Of a stretch of 64,000 nt of DNA, positions 1-10,289 are shown one piece after another. This DNA is from Nitrosospira multiformis (GTDB lineage Bacteria > Pseudomonadota > Gammaproteobacteria > Burkholderiales > Nitrosomonadaceae), in NCBI RefSeq assembly GCF_003050865.1, contig NZ_QAOK01000001.1, positions 62,001 to 126,000 of the forward strand. Reading direction: 5' to 3'. Position 1 is the first letter of the stretch; the number at the start of each line of letters is the position of its first letter. The translations under genes were made by a program, and so were the position numbers. The notes under the pieces are model-generated. The model was not told the origin of the DNA, did not search any database, and worked only from the letters and a program-made list of their open reading frames with translations.

Positions 1-208
1 CTGCCTCCAGCGCCTCCTTCGCCTGATTGATACGGCTTCCCACTGCAGGACGCTCTTCCGGCGGGATCTTGCCCAATCCCTTGAGCAGTTCGGTCAGTTG
101 CCCATGGCGGCCCAGATATCGCGCCTTGACCTGTTCCAGCTCGGTCATGTCATCTGTTCGATTGAACAGCTCAATTGCTTCAGCAAGAAGATGATCCAGG
201 TGAGTCAT
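1..208 (-). CDS. pheS: Phenylalanyl-tRNA synthetase alpha subunit, N-terminal fragment
   Basis: The fragment starts with ATG at 206-208 and runs off the left edge, giving about 69 residues that begin MTHLDHLLAEAIELFNRTDD. This matches the N-terminal coiled-coil arm of PheS, which contacts tRNA-Phe; the catalytic domain lies outside the window. PheS pairs with PheT to charge tRNA-Phe with phenylalanine in the cytosol. The gene follows rplT on the same strand, the usual order thrS-infC-rpmI-rplT-pheS. A hairpin with a T-run lies between rplT and pheS, so pheS expression may be partly uncoupled from the ribosomal genes. The call rests on the N-terminus plus conserved gene order. Confidence 0.85.
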   Translation of the reverse strand, partial: MTHLDHLLAEAIELFNRTDDMTELEQVKARYLGRHGQLTELLKGLGKIPPEERPAVGSRINQAKEALEA

Positions 209-245
209 TCAAATAACAGTTTGATCAAATTGAACTCTGCATATG

Positions 246-283
246 AAAAGAGGAGGCCAGGCGTTTTTGCCTTTAGCCTCCTC
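246..283 (-). terminator. Hairpin with T-run between rplT and pheS
   Basis: The arms 276-283 and 250-257 (GAGGAGGC on the minus strand and its complement) form an 8-bp stem, with a further AGGC/GCCT pairing inside the loop. The minus strand continues with TTTT (246-249). It lies 38 bases before the pheS start, so it can act as an intrinsic terminator after rplT or as an attenuator of pheS. No phenylalanine-rich leader peptide of the enterobacterial pheM kind was found in the spacer. Confidence 0.55.
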
Positions 284-348
284 CCAGTCTTTTAATCCCG
301 GAAACGCGAACGAAGCCCCGAGTTCACGCCGGGCTTGCAAAAACGCCT

Positions 349-708
349 CTAAACGGCCAAACTGGCCCTTGCCTGTTCCGCTATTTTTGCAAAGGCCGGC
401 TTGTCGAATACCGCCAGATCCGCCAGGACCTTGCGATCAACCTCGATCTCGGCCTTTTTCAGGCCGTTCATGAACACACTGTACGACAAACCGCACTCCC
501 TAGCAGCGGCGTTGATGCGGGCGATCCAAAGGGCTCGAAACTCGCGTTTCTTCTGGCGGCGATCGCGATAGGCGTATTGCCCCGCTTTCATCACCGCTTC
601 CTTCGCTACGCGATAGACGTTCTTGCGGCGACCCCGATAACCTTTCGCCAGGTCCAGTATTTTCTTGTGGCGAGCGTGAGCTGTTACACCACGTTTCACT
701 CTTGGCAT
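349..708 (-). CDS. rplT: 50S ribosomal protein L20
   Basis: The 119-residue protein starts [16 protein letters not shown] and has the standard length and very basic N-terminus of L20. L20 binds 23S rRNA early in assembly of the large ribosomal subunit. In many bacteria it also represses its own operon by binding the rpmI-rplT mRNA; whether that holds here was not tested. The gene lies 12 bases after rpmI on the minus strand, and a hairpin with a T-run follows before pheS. The assignment is secure. Confidence 0.98.
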   Translation of the reverse strand: MPRVKRGVTAHARHKKILDLAKGYRGRRKNVYRVAKEAVMKAGQYAYRDRRQKKREFRALWIARINAAARECGLSYSVFMNGLKKAEIEVDRKVLADLAVFDKPAFAKIAEQARASLAV

Positions 709-720
709 ATCAGTCTCCTC

Positions 721-918
721 CTACGCGTACGGCATCATGGCGCGTACAGACGCCACATCACTGAAGTGCACGTTCACGGAACCCCGCAACTGGCGCTTGC
801 TTTTCGTCGTTTTCTTGGTAAGAATATGACGCTTGAATGCCTGCGAACGCTTCACGGTACCGCCCGCTCTCACCACAAAACGTTTTGCCGCACCACTCTT
901 TGTTTTCATCTTTGGCAT
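721..918 (-). CDS. rpmI: 50S ribosomal protein L35
   Basis: This is a small basic protein of 65 residues starting [14 protein letters not shown], the family signature. L35 is a structural protein of the large ribosomal subunit. It sits between infC and rplT in the classical order, with 12 bases to rplT and 222 bases to infC. The infC-rpmI spacer (919-1140) is longer than usual and could hold the L20 operator region, but I did not identify a pseudoknot by eye. The assignment is secure. Confidence 0.97.
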   Translation of the reverse strand: MPKMKTKSGAAKRFVVRAGGTVKRSQAFKRHILTKKTTKSKRQLRGSVNVHFSDVASVRAMMPYA

Positions 919-1140
919 TACTTTGCTCCTGCTTTAACATGACACAAGGTGTTTCCCGAATGGAACGCTTTAAACCCTGGAGTCACTTGTTTTCAATGAA
1001 ATGAAACTTTGTCAGACCGACAGGAGATTACCATACCTGCCTCTCCATCCTGGATGCTATATCCCGGCCTCGCATCTCCCGATTTCCATCCAACGGGTAC
1101 AGGTACCCTCTGAATCTGAAATCGGTGAAAAACGAGTGCG

Positions 1141-1746
1141 CTAGCCCCGCTCAGGCTGGCTTTCCGTGGCAGTCTTCGGTTTTATTTCCTCTGAGTTGGA
1201 GGTTTTTACTTCTTTGGAGTTCTTTACTTCTTTCTTTCGGGGAGATAACACCATCACCATCTGGCGTCCCTCCATTTTGGGAAATTGCTCCACTACCGCA
1301 TGCGATTCCAGATCGCCTTTTATCCGCTCCAGCAACCGCACTCCAAATTCCTGATGCGCCATTTCCCGACCGCGGAAGCGGAGGGTAATTTTGGCTTTAT
1401 CGCCTTCATCCAGGAAGGTGATCAGATTGCGCAGCTTGATGTTGTAATCACCCTCGTCGGTATTGGGACGAAACTTGACTTCCTTTATCTGGATCTGTTT
1501 CTGTTTGAGCTTGGCTTCGTGCTTTTTCTTGCTTTCCTGATACCGAAATTTCCCATAATCCATCAGGCGGCATACGGGAGGTTTGGCGGTAGGTGCGATT
1601 TCAACCAAATCCACCTCCGCTTCTTCCGCCAGATTGTTGGCGACTGCCAGAGGGACAATACCTATCTGCTCTCCATCTACACCAATCAAGCGCACCTCGG
1701 GTGCAGTAATCTCGTAATTGATGTGTGCTGCTTTTTCCTGAACTAT
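1141..1746 (-). CDS. infC: Translation initiation factor IF-3, probable AUA start
   Basis: IF-3 binds the 30S subunit, prevents premature subunit joining and checks start-codon pairing. The conserved N-terminus ([20 protein letters not shown]) is preserved only if translation begins upstream of the first ordinary start, the GTG at 1693-1695. In frame, an ATA codon at 1744-1746 lies 5 bases after GGGAG, and an in-frame stop lies a few codons further upstream. This gives 201 residues. A rare AUU-type start is a known infC trait that lets IF-3 limit its own synthesis. The C-terminus carries an extra lysine- and glutamate-rich tail of about 30 residues beyond the usual end. An ATT five codons upstream of the ATA is the alternative start, but it has no ribosome site. 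Confidence 0.93.
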   Translation of the reverse strand: MVQEKAAHINYEITAPEVRLIGVDGEQIGIVPLAVANNLAEEAEVDLVEIAPTAKPPVCRLMDYGKFRYQESKKKHEAKLKQKQIQIKEVKFRPNTDEGDYNIKLRNLITFLDEGDKAKITLRFRGREMAHQEFGVRLLERIKGDLESHAVVEQFPKMEGRQMVMVLSPRKKEVKNSKEVKTSNSEEIKPKTATESQPERG

Positions 1747-1772
1747 AGTAACTCCCAGAATCTATTAATAAA

Positions 1773-3689
1773 TCAAGCCGCCCCTACCCGGGTGCGGATC
1801 TCTTCCTCAAGCCGGTCCACCAACGCCGGCAATGTCATCTGACCAAGGTCAGAGCCAGTGCGGGTACGTACAGCCACCCTCTGCGCTGCCACTTCCTTAT
1901 CACCCACGATGATTTGATAGGGCAGTTTTTGCAGACTATGCTCCCGTATTTTATAAGTTATTTTTTCATTTCTCAAGTCCGTATATGCTCGAATTCCGGC
2001 CCGCCTGAGTTCTTCGGTCACTTCTCGGGCATAATCGGCCTGCCCTTCCGAGATATTCAGTACGACTGCATGGTCCGGCGACAACCATAACGGCAGTGCT
2101 CCCGCATGATTTTCGATAAGAATGCCGATAAAACGCTCCAGTGAGCCGAGGATTGCCCGGTGAAGCATTACCGGTATCTGCCGGGAGTTATCCTCAGCCA
2201 CAAACTCTGCCCCGAGACGTTCCGGCATGGAAAAATCAAGTTGCAAGGTGCCGCACTGCCAGATGCGGCCGATACTATCCTTGAGCGAAAACTCTATTTT
2301 CGGCCCGTAGAACGCACCTTCACCGGGTTGCAGTTCCCAGATGAGGTTTTTGTGATTCAGCGCGGATCGCAGCGCCTCTTCCGCCTTGTCCCACTGCTCT
2401 TCGGAACCTACGCGCTTTGCGGGACGGGTGGAAAGTTTCACCAGGATGTCATTAAAGCCAAAATCATTGTAAACCTTCTGCAACAGATCGATAAACTGGA
2501 CGGCCTCATCTTGCACCTGGGACTCTGTGCAGAAGATGTGAGCATCGTCCTGAGTGAACGCTCGCACCCGCATGATCCCGTGCAGTGCGCCGGAGGGCTC
2601 GTTACGGTGACAGGAACCGAATTCCGCGAGTCGAAGCGGCAGGTCGCGATAACTTTTCAGCCCCTGCTTGAACACCTGCACATGCCCCGGACAATTCATC
2701 GGCTTGACGGAAAATTCCCGGTCTTCGGCCTGCGTTACGAACATATTCTCGCGGAAGTTTTCCCAGTGTCCGGAACGCTCCCACAAACCCTTGTCCAGTA
2801 CGGAGGGCGTGCGGATTTCGAGATAGCCGTTATTGCGGAAGATATCCCGCATGTACTGTTCGACCTGCTGCCAGATAACCCATCCCTTCGGGTGCCAGAA
2901 GACCATACCAGGCGCTTCTTCCTGAAGGTGAAACAGGCCTAGCTGCTTGCCAAGCTTGCGGTGATCGCGTTTTTCCGCCTCTTCAAGACGGCGCAGATAG
3001 GCGTTCTGATCGTCTTTATTGGTCCATGCGGTGCCATAGATCCGCTGCAACATTTCATTATGCGAATCGCCACGCCAATAAGCGCCCGCAAGTTTCATCA
3101 GCTTGAAAACCTTCAGACGGGATGTGGTGGGGACATGTGGCCCGCGGCACAAATCGGTAAAATTTCCCTGAGAATACAGGGAAACGTCCTCATCGCCGGG
3201 AATGGCTTCGATGATCTGCGCCTTATAGTGTTCGCCCTGGTTCTTGAAAAAATTGATTGCCTCGGATCGATCCCACACCTGGCGCTCGACTTTCAGGTTG
3301 CGCACGCTGATTTCAGCCATGCGTTTCTCGATTGCCACCAGATCTTCGGGAGTGAATGGCCGCTTGTAGGAAAAATCGTAATAAAAGCCGTCCTCGATTA
3401 CCGGCCCAATCGTGACCTGCGCTTCCGGAAACAATTCTTTCACCGCATGCGCCAGTAAATGGGCGCTGGAATGACGAATGACTTCCAGCCCTTCCGCATC
3501 TTTTTCCGTAACGATGGTTACATCACTGTCATTTTCGATACGGGTGGAAAGGTCGACCAGCTTCCCGTTCACCTTGCCTGCAAGCGCAGCACGAGCCAAA
3601 CCCGCGCCTATTGAAGCTGCAATTTCACCCACCGTTACAGGGTGCTCATATACACGCTTCGAACCATCCGGCAAACGAACTACAGCCAC
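1773..3689 (-). CDS. thrS: Threonyl-tRNA synthetase
   Basis: This 638-residue class II synthetase charges tRNA-Thr. An N-terminal TGS domain (about residues 1-60) leads to the editing domain with its [10 protein letters not shown] motif near residue 75. The catalytic core follows with motif 2 ([15 protein letters not shown]), and then the anticodon-binding domain near the end. The start is GTG at 3687-3689 with a GGGAG ribosome site just upstream. It is the first gene of thrS-infC-rpmI-rplT-pheS on the minus strand, with 26 bases to the infC start. A small hairpin in its 5' leader may matter for control. The length matches the family. Confidence 0.98.
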   Translation of the reverse strand: MAVVRLPDGSKRVYEHPVTVGEIAASIGAGLARAALAGKVNGKLVDLSTRIENDSDVTIVTEKDAEGLEVIRHSSAHLLAHAVKELFPEAQVTIGPVIEDGFYYDFSYKRPFTPEDLVAIEKRMAEISVRNLKVERQVWDRSEAINFFKNQGEHYKAQIIEAIPGDEDVSLYSQGNFTDLCRGPHVPTTSRLKVFKLMKLAGAYWRGDSHNEMLQRIYGTAWTNKDDQNAYLRRLEEAEKRDHRKLGKQLGLFHLQEEAPGMVFWHPKGWVIWQQVEQYMRDIFRNNGYLEIRTPSVLDKGLWERSGHWENFRENMFVTQAEDREFSVKPMNCPGHVQVFKQGLKSYRDLPLRLAEFGSCHRNEPSGALHGIMRVRAFTQDDAHIFCTESQVQDEAVQFIDLLQKVYNDFGFNDILVKLSTRPAKRVGSEEQWDKAEEALRSALNHKNLIWELQPGEGAFYGPKIEFSLKDSIGRIWQCGTLQLDFSMPERLGAEFVAEDNSRQIPVMLHRAILGSLERFIGILIENHAGALPLWLSPDHAVVLNISEGQADYAREVTEELRRAGIRAYTDLRNEKITYKIREHSLQKLPYQIIVGDKEVAAQRVAVRTRTGSDLGQMTLPALVDRLEEEIRTRVGAA

Positions 3690-3721
3690 GGTCTCTCCCT
3701 TTGATAAATAAGAACTGACTT

Positions 3722-3744
3722 AAAAATCCTGATTTTACAGGATT
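3722..3744 (-). promoter_or_regulatory. Small hairpin with T-run in the thrS leader
   Basis: AATCCTG at 3738-3744 (minus-strand reading) pairs with its complement at 3725-3731 around a 6-base loop, and T residues follow on the minus strand. It sits about 33 bases before the thrS GTG. It could be a weak terminator or attenuator, or part of a translational operator such as ThrRS uses in E. coli. The stem is AT-rich and short, so this is tentative. Confidence 0.3.
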
Positions 3745-3837
3745 CAGCGGCACGGAGGGGGTTGGGGCAGCGACGTCTCGGAAAAAGCGGTTTCGTGGTT
3801 GGGGTTAGAGAGGGTTTTGAAGAATTCAAGGCGAACG

Positions 3838-3874
3838 GAAAAAAAGAATGCGCGGACAGGGCATCATCCGCGCA
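3838..3874 (-). terminator. Intrinsic terminator of pstS
   Basis: On the minus strand TGCGCGGA (3867-3874) pairs with TCCGCGCA (3849-3856) around a 10-base loop, and a run of T with one C follows (3838-3848). It lies directly after the pstS stop and before thrS. It therefore closes the pstS transcript and makes pstS a single-gene unit. Confidence 0.85.
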
Positions 3875-3907
3875 CTCGGATCCTTGGTGCAAAACGAGAA
3901 CCTGCTG

Positions 3908-4927
3908 TTATAAGCTCGCTTCGCGCTCGAGCAATTCTTCTACCCTGACACCCGTTTCTGTTCGTCCGCCAAATACGGTTCCCACCTTCTTTTTATTGAG
4001 ATGTTCAAGGTTGGTGCTATAGGCTTGCGGTGGCAGCGGAAAAAATTTGACTTCTTTCACCAGTTCAGGCGCATTTTTCATGTAGAACTCAACCAGCTCC
4101 CTGACTTCCGGTTTTTCCGCTGATTTGATATTCACGTAAATGAAAATCGGGCGGGATAAAGGCTGATAACTGCCATCTTCCACTGTTTTTTCCGAGGGGA
4201 GCACAGGACCCTTTCCTGAATCGATGGCCACCGCTTTGAGCTTTTTCTGGTTTTCAACATAGTAGGCAAAACCGAAAAAACCCAGCGCATTCTTGTCGCT
4301 GGCGACCCCCTGCACCAGTACGTTGTCGTCTTCGGAAGCAGTGAAATCACCTCGACTGGATTTGGTTTTGCCTACGATCGCTTCGGTAAAGTAGTCGAAG
4401 GTGCCCGAATCGGCACCCGCTCCATAGAGCTTCAGTTTTTCATCCGGCCATCCCGGATTTGCCTGGTTCCATCTGGTGATTTTACCTTGTGCCTCGGGTT
4501 CCCAGATCTTCTTCAGCTCGGCGACGGTGAGCGTTTTTGCCCAGTCATTCTTGGGATTGATCACCACCGTTAACGCATCGAATGCTACCGGCATTTCAAC
4601 ATACTGGATACCGGATTTTTTGCATTCCTCCATTTCCTTCTGCAGAATGGGACGGGAAGCATTGACGATCTCCGTTTCGCCGCGGCAGAACTTTTTGAAA
4701 CCTCCACCAGTACCGGAGATACCGACGGTTACTCTTACCGCCCCTTTCTTCGCATTCTGAAAATCTTCCGCTACCGCCTCGGTAATGGGAAAAACAGTGC
4801 TCGAGCCATCTATCTTAACCAGTCCTGCCGCATTCGCACCGGCAATCATACCTATATTGGCGGCACTGAACACTGCGCCCAGCACCGCTGAACTTGTCAG
4901 TCCCATCCGATTCAATGATTTCAACAT
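3908..4927 (-). CDS. pstS: Phosphate ABC transporter substrate-binding protein, PstS family
   Basis: The 339-residue protein has an N-terminal signal peptide ending near ANAAG. It continues with [20 protein letters not shown] and [11 protein letters not shown], the phosphate-binding loops of the PstS/SphX type. It would bind inorganic phosphate in the periplasm and hand it to PstCA. No pstC, pstA, pstB or phoU gene lies nearby, and a strong terminator follows, so this copy is an orphan that probably serves a transporter encoded elsewhere. Upstream at 4997-5006 the minus strand reads TGTCACAAAA, which resembles one half of a Pho box. That resemblance is weak evidence for phosphate control. Confidence 0.9.
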   Translation of the reverse strand: MLKSLNRMGLTSSAVLGAVFSAANIGMIAGANAAGLVKIDGSSTVFPITEAVAEDFQNAKKGAVRVTVGISGTGGGFKKFCRGETEIVNASRPILQKEMEECKKSGIQYVEMPVAFDALTVVINPKNDWAKTLTVAELKKIWEPEAQGKITRWNQANPGWPDEKLKLYGAGADSGTFDYFTEAIVGKTKSSRGDFTASEDDNVLVQGVASDKNALGFFGFAYYVENQKKLKAVAIDSGKGPVLPSEKTVEDGSYQPLSRPIFIYVNIKSAEKPEVRELVEFYMKNAPELVKEVKFFPLPPQAYSTNLEHLNKKKVGTVFGGRTETGVRVEELLEREASL

Positions 4928-5121
4928 TTCATTCCCCGTTCAATTAAACAGACCATGCTTTTTTTGAGCTGCCATGCTAGGTCATGAGTATTGCGTTTTT
5001 GTGACATCCTGGGCCCAGAGCACCCAGAGCAGATAAGGTGGATTCCTCCATGAATCAGTTTTCCCAAAAAGAACTGGTAGAAAAAACTTTGACCGAGGAA
5101 AGAGGCAAGATGTCCTTTGAT

Positions 5122-6510
5122 TCAGTTCGGCACGGCCTTTTCAACCGATCTCTCTGCCGCCGCATTTCGCACAACCTCCGCTATTTTCTCCGCCCAGTGT
5201 TTGACTTTCTGCCCGGACTCGCCTTCTACCATTACCCTTATCAACGGTTCCGTACCCGAAGCACGCAAAAGTACCCGGCCCGTGGTATCGAGATCGCGTT
5301 CGGCCTCTGTCTGAGCGGTTTTGATGGCGAGATTGTTGTGCGCATCAAATCCCTTGGGCACCCTGACATTGATCAATTGCTGCGGATAGAGCGTCACGTC
5401 CGATGCTAGCTCGGCCAAGGTCTTGCCGGAATCACGTATCGCGTAGAGTACCTGTAGTGCCGAAATGATTCCGTCACCGGTGGTATGTTTGTCGAGGCAG
5501 ATAATGTGGCCGGAACCTTCGCCGCCCAGCTGCCAATTTTTTATCTGCAGCAGTTCCAGCACATAGCGATCGCCGACGTTCGCGCGCGCAAAAGAAATAT
5601 CCAGTTTCTTTAACCCGTTTTCAATCGCCAGATTCGTCATGAGCGTACCCGCCACTCCCCCCTTGAGCAGCCCGTTTTGTTTTCGATGTTTCGCGATGAG
5701 GTAGATCAACTGGTCGCCGTCGTAAAGCACGCCCTCGCCATCGGTCATGATTACGCGATCACCATCCCCATCCAATGCCACTCCGATATCTGCCTGATGA
5801 TGCCGGACTGCTTCCTGCAGGGTCGCGCCATGCGTTGCCCCACACTCGTGATTGATATTGAGACCGTCGGGATGGATTCCAATCGCAACCACTTCGGCGC
5901 CCAATTCGTGCAGTACAGGTGCGGCGATCTGATACGTGGCGCCGTGGGCGCAATCGACCACGATCCGCAACCCCCGCAGATCAAGGTGATTTGGAAAAGT
6001 GCTTTTGCAGAACTCGATATAGCGTCCTCTTGCATCATTGACGCGCCGCGCTTTTCCGAGCTGCGCCGACGGCATTGCCTTGAGAGGCGCGTTTAATCCC
6101 GCTTCAATCTCCTGCTCGGTCGCATCGGGTAATTTGGTCCCGAGGGCAGAAAAAAACTTGATGCCGTTATCCTCGAAAGGATTGTGGGAAGCCGAAATGA
6201 CGATCCCTGCCTGCAAACGCAGGGCACGGGTGAGATAGGCAACCGCGGGAGTGGGCATTGGGCCTGAAAGCAGGACATCCACCCCGGCTGCGGAAAGCCC
6301 TGCCTGTAACGCTGATTCCAACATATAGCCTGATATGCGCGTATCCTTGCCGATCAATACTGCCGGACGCTCTCCTTTTGAAAGATGCCAGTCCGAGGAA
6401 GTCAGAACCTTGCCGGCAGAATAACCCAGATGTATCACGAATTCAGGCGTGATAGGCGCTTCTCCTACGCGTCCGCGTATGCCGTCAGTTCCAAAATATT
6501 TTCTTGTCAT
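5122..6510 (-). CDS. glmM: Phosphoglucosamine mutase
   Basis: GlmM converts glucosamine-6-phosphate to glucosamine-1-phosphate on the way to UDP-N-acetylglucosamine for peptidoglycan and lipopolysaccharide. The 462-residue protein begins [16 protein letters not shown]. It carries the phosphoserine loop [12 protein letters not shown] near residue 100, the metal loop DGDGDR near residue 245 and the sugar-phosphate loop GEGSGH near residue 330. It lies 69 bases after folP on the same strand. The ftsH-folP-glmM order is common in proteobacteria, and a terminator after ftsH suggests folP-glmM form their own unit. Confidence 0.98.
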   Translation of the reverse strand: MTRKYFGTDGIRGRVGEAPITPEFVIHLGYSAGKVLTSSDWHLSKGERPAVLIGKDTRISGYMLESALQAGLSAAGVDVLLSGPMPTPAVAYLTRALRLQAGIVISASHNPFEDNGIKFFSALGTKLPDATEQEIEAGLNAPLKAMPSAQLGKARRVNDARGRYIEFCKSTFPNHLDLRGLRIVVDCAHGATYQIAAPVLHELGAEVVAIGIHPDGLNINHECGATHGATLQEAVRHHQADIGVALDGDGDRVIMTDGEGVLYDGDQLIYLIAKHRKQNGLLKGGVAGTLMTNLAIENGLKKLDISFARANVGDRYVLELLQIKNWQLGGEGSGHIICLDKHTTGDGIISALQVLYAIRDSGKTLAELASDVTLYPQQLINVRVPKGFDAHNNLAIKTAQTEAERDLDTTGRVLLRASGTEPLIRVMVEGESGQKVKHWAEKIAEVVRNAAAERSVEKAVPN

Positions 6511-6579
6511 TGGAAGAAATCCATTGGTTATCGAAATGAATTGAATTCAACTGAGGGTTTCCACCGTGAAGTGAGCGGA

Positions 6580-7434
6580 TCATGCATTCTCCCGTGCAGA
6601 GCCTCGGTCGTAAACGGCATTGTAAACGGCGAGCGCATCCCGGGTTGCCCGGACGTCATGCACGCGGAGAAGGGCCACACCCTTCATCGCTGCTATCAGT
6701 GCTGCCGCTATGCTGGCATGAATCCGGTTATTTATGTCACCGCCCGTGATTTTTCCCAGCATCGATTTGCGCGAGAGACCTACCAGCATCGGTACTCCAA
6801 GATCGAGAAACTGATCGAGATGGCGTAATAGTTCGATATTATGAACCTGGTTTTTACCAAAACCAAAGCCCGGATCGACTACCAGTCGCTCCCGTGGAAT
6901 ACCCGCGGCTTGCGCAGCCTCCAGACGCCGCTTCAGAAAAGCCTTGACATCATGCACTACATCATCATATTGGGGATTGACCTGCATATTGGCGGGTTCG
7001 CCCTGCATATGCATGAGGCAAGCTGTCACACCTCCTTCTGCGACCGCCTCCAGCGCACCGGGGATCTGGAGCGCCCTCACATCGTTAATCATCACTGCCC
7101 CCGCGGCAATGGCAGCTCGCATGACTTCGGGTTTGGAAGTATCGACCGAAACCTGCACATTCTGGTTTACCAGTGCCTCCACCACCGGAATGATCCGGCG
7201 TAATTCCTCTTCAACAGAAACCGGGGTGCTGCCAGGACGTGTTGATTCACCGCCGATGTCCAGCAGATCTGCCCCTTCTTCGACCAAGCGGAAAGCTTGA
7301 CTGAGGGCATGCTTAGTCGAAGCGAATAAGCCGCCATCCGAAAAGGAATCAGGGGTTATGTTGACAACGCCCATCACAAGAGGGCGATGAGGGGGACTGG
7401 AAATTTCTACAGGCGGGATAGAAGATGGTGACAC
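6580..7434 (-). CDS. folP: Dihydropteroate synthase
   Basis: FolP joins 4-aminobenzoate to the pterin diphosphate in folate synthesis and is the sulfonamide target. The 284-residue protein contains the signatures MGVVNITPDSFSDGG and DIGGESTRPGS, followed by VSVDTSKPEV in the TIM barrel. The likely start is GTG at 7432-7434; no strong ribosome site is seen, so the first residues are uncertain. It is followed by glmM and is separated from ftsH by a bidirectional terminator. Confidence 0.97.
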   Translation of the reverse strand: MSPSSIPPVEISSPPHRPLVMGVVNITPDSFSDGGLFASTKHALSQAFRLVEEGADLLDIGGESTRPGSTPVSVEEELRRIIPVVEALVNQNVQVSVDTSKPEVMRAAIAAGAVMINDVRALQIPGALEAVAEGGVTACLMHMQGEPANMQVNPQYDDVVHDVKAFLKRRLEAAQAAGIPRERLVVDPGFGFGKNQVHNIELLRHLDQFLDLGVPMLVGLSRKSMLGKITGGDINNRIHASIAAALIAAMKGVALLRVHDVRATRDALAVYNAVYDRGSARENA

Positions 7435-7504
7435 CAGGACTCACCCATTGCGGAGTAGTTTTCTTTTCTATGAACAGGAAAAGGCAGCGTGAAAAAGTGA
7501 AACG

Positions 7505-7530
7505 AAAAAGGCGGTTCATCCCGCCTTTTT
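7505..7530. terminator. Bidirectional terminator between ftsH and folP
   Basis: AAAAAGGCGG (7505-7514) pairs perfectly with CCGCCTTTTT (7521-7530) around a 6-base loop, giving a GC core with A/T flanks on both strands. On the minus strand it lies downstream of the ftsH stop and ends that transcript. No plus-strand gene reads into it. Confidence 0.8.
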
Positions 7531-7576
7531 CATACCGCCTTTTTCATTGTTTACTGCATCATAGCAACTTCCTTGC

Positions 7577-9472
7577 CTAAGCTTCCTGTGCTGGTGTCGC
7601 TGTGGGTGCAGGCGCCGCGGGGGGAGCATTATCCTTGGGCGGCGTTGGAGCAGCCCTGCTTGGCTTGGGAGGCCGAGGTGACCGGCCTTCCATGATATCG
7701 CCGATTTGCTCCGCGTCTATAGTTTCCCATTCCAGCAGCGCTTTGGCCATAACTTCGATCTTATCGCGGTTTTCTTCGATCAGCTTGCGCGCCAGACTGT
7801 ACTGTGTATCGATGATGCGGCGAATTTCTATATCCACCTTCTGCATGGTCGCTTCGCTGACATTCTTGTGGGTTGTGACGGAACGACCCAGAAACACTTC
7901 TCCCTCGTTCTCGCCATAAACCATCGGGCCAAGTGAATCAGACATGCCCCATTGGGTGACCATGCGTCTCGCCATCTCTGTCGCACGCTCAAAATCATTG
8001 GATGCGCCGGTCGTCATCTGGCCCATGAAGACTTCCTCGGCGATACGCCCGCCGAACAGAACCGCAATATTCTGCAGGATTTCCTCACGGTCCATGCTGA
8101 AACGGTCTTCGGTCGGCAGTTGCATCGTCACGCCCAGTGCGCGCCCCCGTGGGATAATGGAAACCTTGTGTACCGGGTCGGTCTTGGGTAACAACTGGGC
8201 AACCACCGCATGCCCGGATTCATGATAGGCAGTGTTACGCCGCTCACGCTCCGGCATCAGAACAGATTTGCGCTCCGCACCCATGAAGATCTTGTCCTTG
8301 GCCCGCTCAAAATCCTCCATGTCGACGAGCCGCTTGTTGCTGCGCGCAGCAAACAGGGCCGCCTCATTCACCAGATTGGCGAGATCGGCTCCGGACATCC
8401 CGGGAGTTCCGCGGGCGAGGGTTTCGGCATGTACATCGGGTGCGATCGGCACTTTGCGCATATGCACGTGCAATATTTGCTCACGGCCCCGTATATCGGG
8501 GAGGGGGACCGTCACTTGCCGGTCGAAACGGCCAGGACGCAACAGCGCAGGATCGAGCACATCCGGACGGTTGGTAGCGGCGATGACAATCACGCCGGCA
8601 GTTCCTTCGAAACCATCCATTTCCACCAGCAACTGATTGAGCGTCTGTTCGCGCTCATCATTGCCACCACCGAGACCCGCGCCACGCTGACGCCCGACCG
8701 CATCGATCTCGTCAATGAAAATAATGCAGGGAGCATGCTTCTTCGCTTGCTCGAACATATCGCGCACTCGGGCTGCACCTACCCCCACAAACATTTCAAC
8801 AAAATCGGAGCCTGAGATACTGAAGAAGGGGACCTTGGCTTCACCAGCAATAGCACGCGCCAGGAGCGTCTTACCCGTACCCGGATTTCCCACCATCAAC
8901 ACGCCGCGCGGGATACGCCCCCCCAGTTTCTGGAACTTGCTGGGATCGCGCAGGAATTCCACCAACTCGGAAACTTCCTCCTTGGCTTCTTCACAACCTG
9001 CAACGTCGGCAAACGTCACTTGGTTGGTGGATTCGTCGAGCATGCGCGCCTTGCTTTTCCCGAATGAAAAAGCACCGCCGCCACGGCCCCCACCCTGCAT
9101 CTGCCGCATGAAGAAAATCCATACCCCGATCAGCAGAAGCATGGGGAACCATGAAACGAAGATATTCATCAGGAGAGAAGGTTCTTCCTCCGGCTTGGCA
9201 TCTATGATGACGCCCGCCTTAAGCAGATCGCTCACCATCCACGGGTCCGAGGGCGTGTACGTCGTAAAACGTCTGCCATCGGTTTTCGTACCCTTCAGCG
9301 TGCGGCCTTCAATAGTTACTTTGGCGATCCTGCCCTGCTTCACCTCGTCGATGAACTGGGAATATTCCATCGGTGCTTGCCCCGATTGCCGTGTACTGAA
9401 CTGATTGAACACCGTCATCAGCACAAGAGCGATCACCAGCCAGATGGCCATGTTTTTAATGAGATTGTTCAA
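7577..9472 (-). CDS. ftsH: ATP-dependent zinc metalloprotease FtsH
   Basis: FtsH is a membrane-anchored AAA+ protease that degrades misfolded membrane proteins and regulatory proteins. The 631-residue protein has an N-terminal membrane segment and a second one near residues 105-125. The AAA module follows with Walker A GNPGTGKT and Walker [12 protein letters not shown], then the zinc motif HESGH near residue 425. The C-terminal tail after about residue 600 is rich in proline and alanine. Its partners hflK and hflC lie about 45 kb away in this window. It is 167 bases downstream of rlmE, the usual neighbour. Confidence 0.98.
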   Translation of the reverse strand: MNNLIKNMAIWLVIALVLMTVFNQFSTRQSGQAPMEYSQFIDEVKQGRIAKVTIEGRTLKGTKTDGRRFTTYTPSDPWMVSDLLKAGVIIDAKPEEEPSLLMNIFVSWFPMLLLIGVWIFFMRQMQGGGRGGGAFSFGKSKARMLDESTNQVTFADVAGCEEAKEEVSELVEFLRDPSKFQKLGGRIPRGVLMVGNPGTGKTLLARAIAGEAKVPFFSISGSDFVEMFVGVGAARVRDMFEQAKKHAPCIIFIDEIDAVGRQRGAGLGGGNDEREQTLNQLLVEMDGFEGTAGVIVIAATNRPDVLDPALLRPGRFDRQVTVPLPDIRGREQILHVHMRKVPIAPDVHAETLARGTPGMSGADLANLVNEAALFAARSNKRLVDMEDFERAKDKIFMGAERKSVLMPERERRNTAYHESGHAVVAQLLPKTDPVHKVSIIPRGRALGVTMQLPTEDRFSMDREEILQNIAVLFGGRIAEEVFMGQMTTGASNDFERATEMARRMVTQWGMSDSLGPMVYGENEGEVFLGRSVTTHKNVSEATMQKVDIEIRRIIDTQYSLARKLIEENRDKIEVMAKALLEWETIDAEQIGDIMEGRSPRPPKPSRAAPTPPKDNAPPAAPAPTATPAQEA

Positions 9473-9639
9473 AGTAACTCCTTGGCTTGCGCCGTCAAAA
9501 TACTCGAATGTTTCATTCTAAACCCATTTCTAGATTTAGAATAGCCGTTATCCCTGCTACCAGCCTCCAGGTTCGCGTGGGGATCTGCAACCTCGCAGCC
9601 CCTTATATTTACTTGCGTTGGCATCCGAACCGGGAATGT

Positions 9640-10260
9640 CTAATCCCGCTTCCCCAGCCCCAGCAAATAGATTTCGCTGCTCCGACCCCGTGATGCCAAG
9701 GGTTTACGTGTTACCACCCGATTGAATGTAGCGCGCATCGCGCGAAAAAACTCGTCAAAACCAGAACCTTGAAACACTTTGACGAGGAAGTTGCCTTCAG
9801 AGTTCAACTCCTCGGTACAAAACTCGAGGGCCAACTCCGCCAGATGCATGCCACGGGCTTGATCAATTATCCCTATGCCCGTTATATTAGGGGACATGTC
9901 GCAAATTACAAGGTCAACAGGCAGATCCTTCACTTGTTCCTTCAATTCGGCCAGGACGGACGCTTCGCGGAAATCTCCCTGAATGAAGGTTACGCCGGAT
10001 ATGGGCGCCATTTCCAGGATATCTACGGCAATCACTCTACCCTTGCCCATGAGCTTCTCCGCCGCTACCTGCGACCAGCCCCCGGGAGCGGCGCCAAGGT
10101 CCACTACAGTCATGCCCGGCTTGAACAAGTGATCGCGTTCGGCGATCTCCATCAGCTTATAAGCCGCGCGTGAGCGGTAACCCTCCTTTTTCGCCTGCTT
10201 AACAAAAAAGTCATTCACATGCTCCTTCATCCAGGCTTTGCTGGTTTTGGTCCGCTTCAT
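9640..10260 (-). CDS. rlmE: 23S rRNA (uridine-2'-O)-methyltransferase RlmE
   Basis: RlmE (FtsJ/RrmJ) methylates U2552 of 23S rRNA in the large subunit using S-adenosylmethionine. The 206-residue protein starts at the ATG at 10258-10260 (MKRTKTSKAWMKEH). It shows the SAM site VVDLGAAPGGWSQVA and the downstream CDMSPN motif. An in-frame start 13 codons upstream exists but would overlap the divergent yhbY. The rlmE/yhbY divergent pair followed by ftsH is a conserved arrangement in proteobacteria. Confidence 0.97.
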   Translation of the reverse strand: MKRTKTSKAWMKEHVNDFFVKQAKKEGYRSRAAYKLMEIAERDHLFKPGMTVVDLGAAPGGWSQVAAEKLMGKGRVIAVDILEMAPISGVTFIQGDFREASVLAELKEQVKDLPVDLVICDMSPNITGIGIIDQARGMHLAELALEFCTEELNSEGNFLVKVFQGSGFDEFFRAMRATFNRVVTRKPLASRGRSSEIYLLGLGKRD

Positions 10261-10289
10261 CGCGTAAACTGATGGCCGTGAAAGAAGAT

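Noticed and set aside
2160-2942. Open frame of 260 codons on the plus strand
   Set aside because: It is antisense to thrS, shows no family motif and arises from the codon bias of the real gene.
4928-5121. Pho box upstream of pstS
   Set aside because: Only one half-site-like TGTCAC with an A-run is seen; the second half at the right spacing is missing, so it is not listed as a separate feature.
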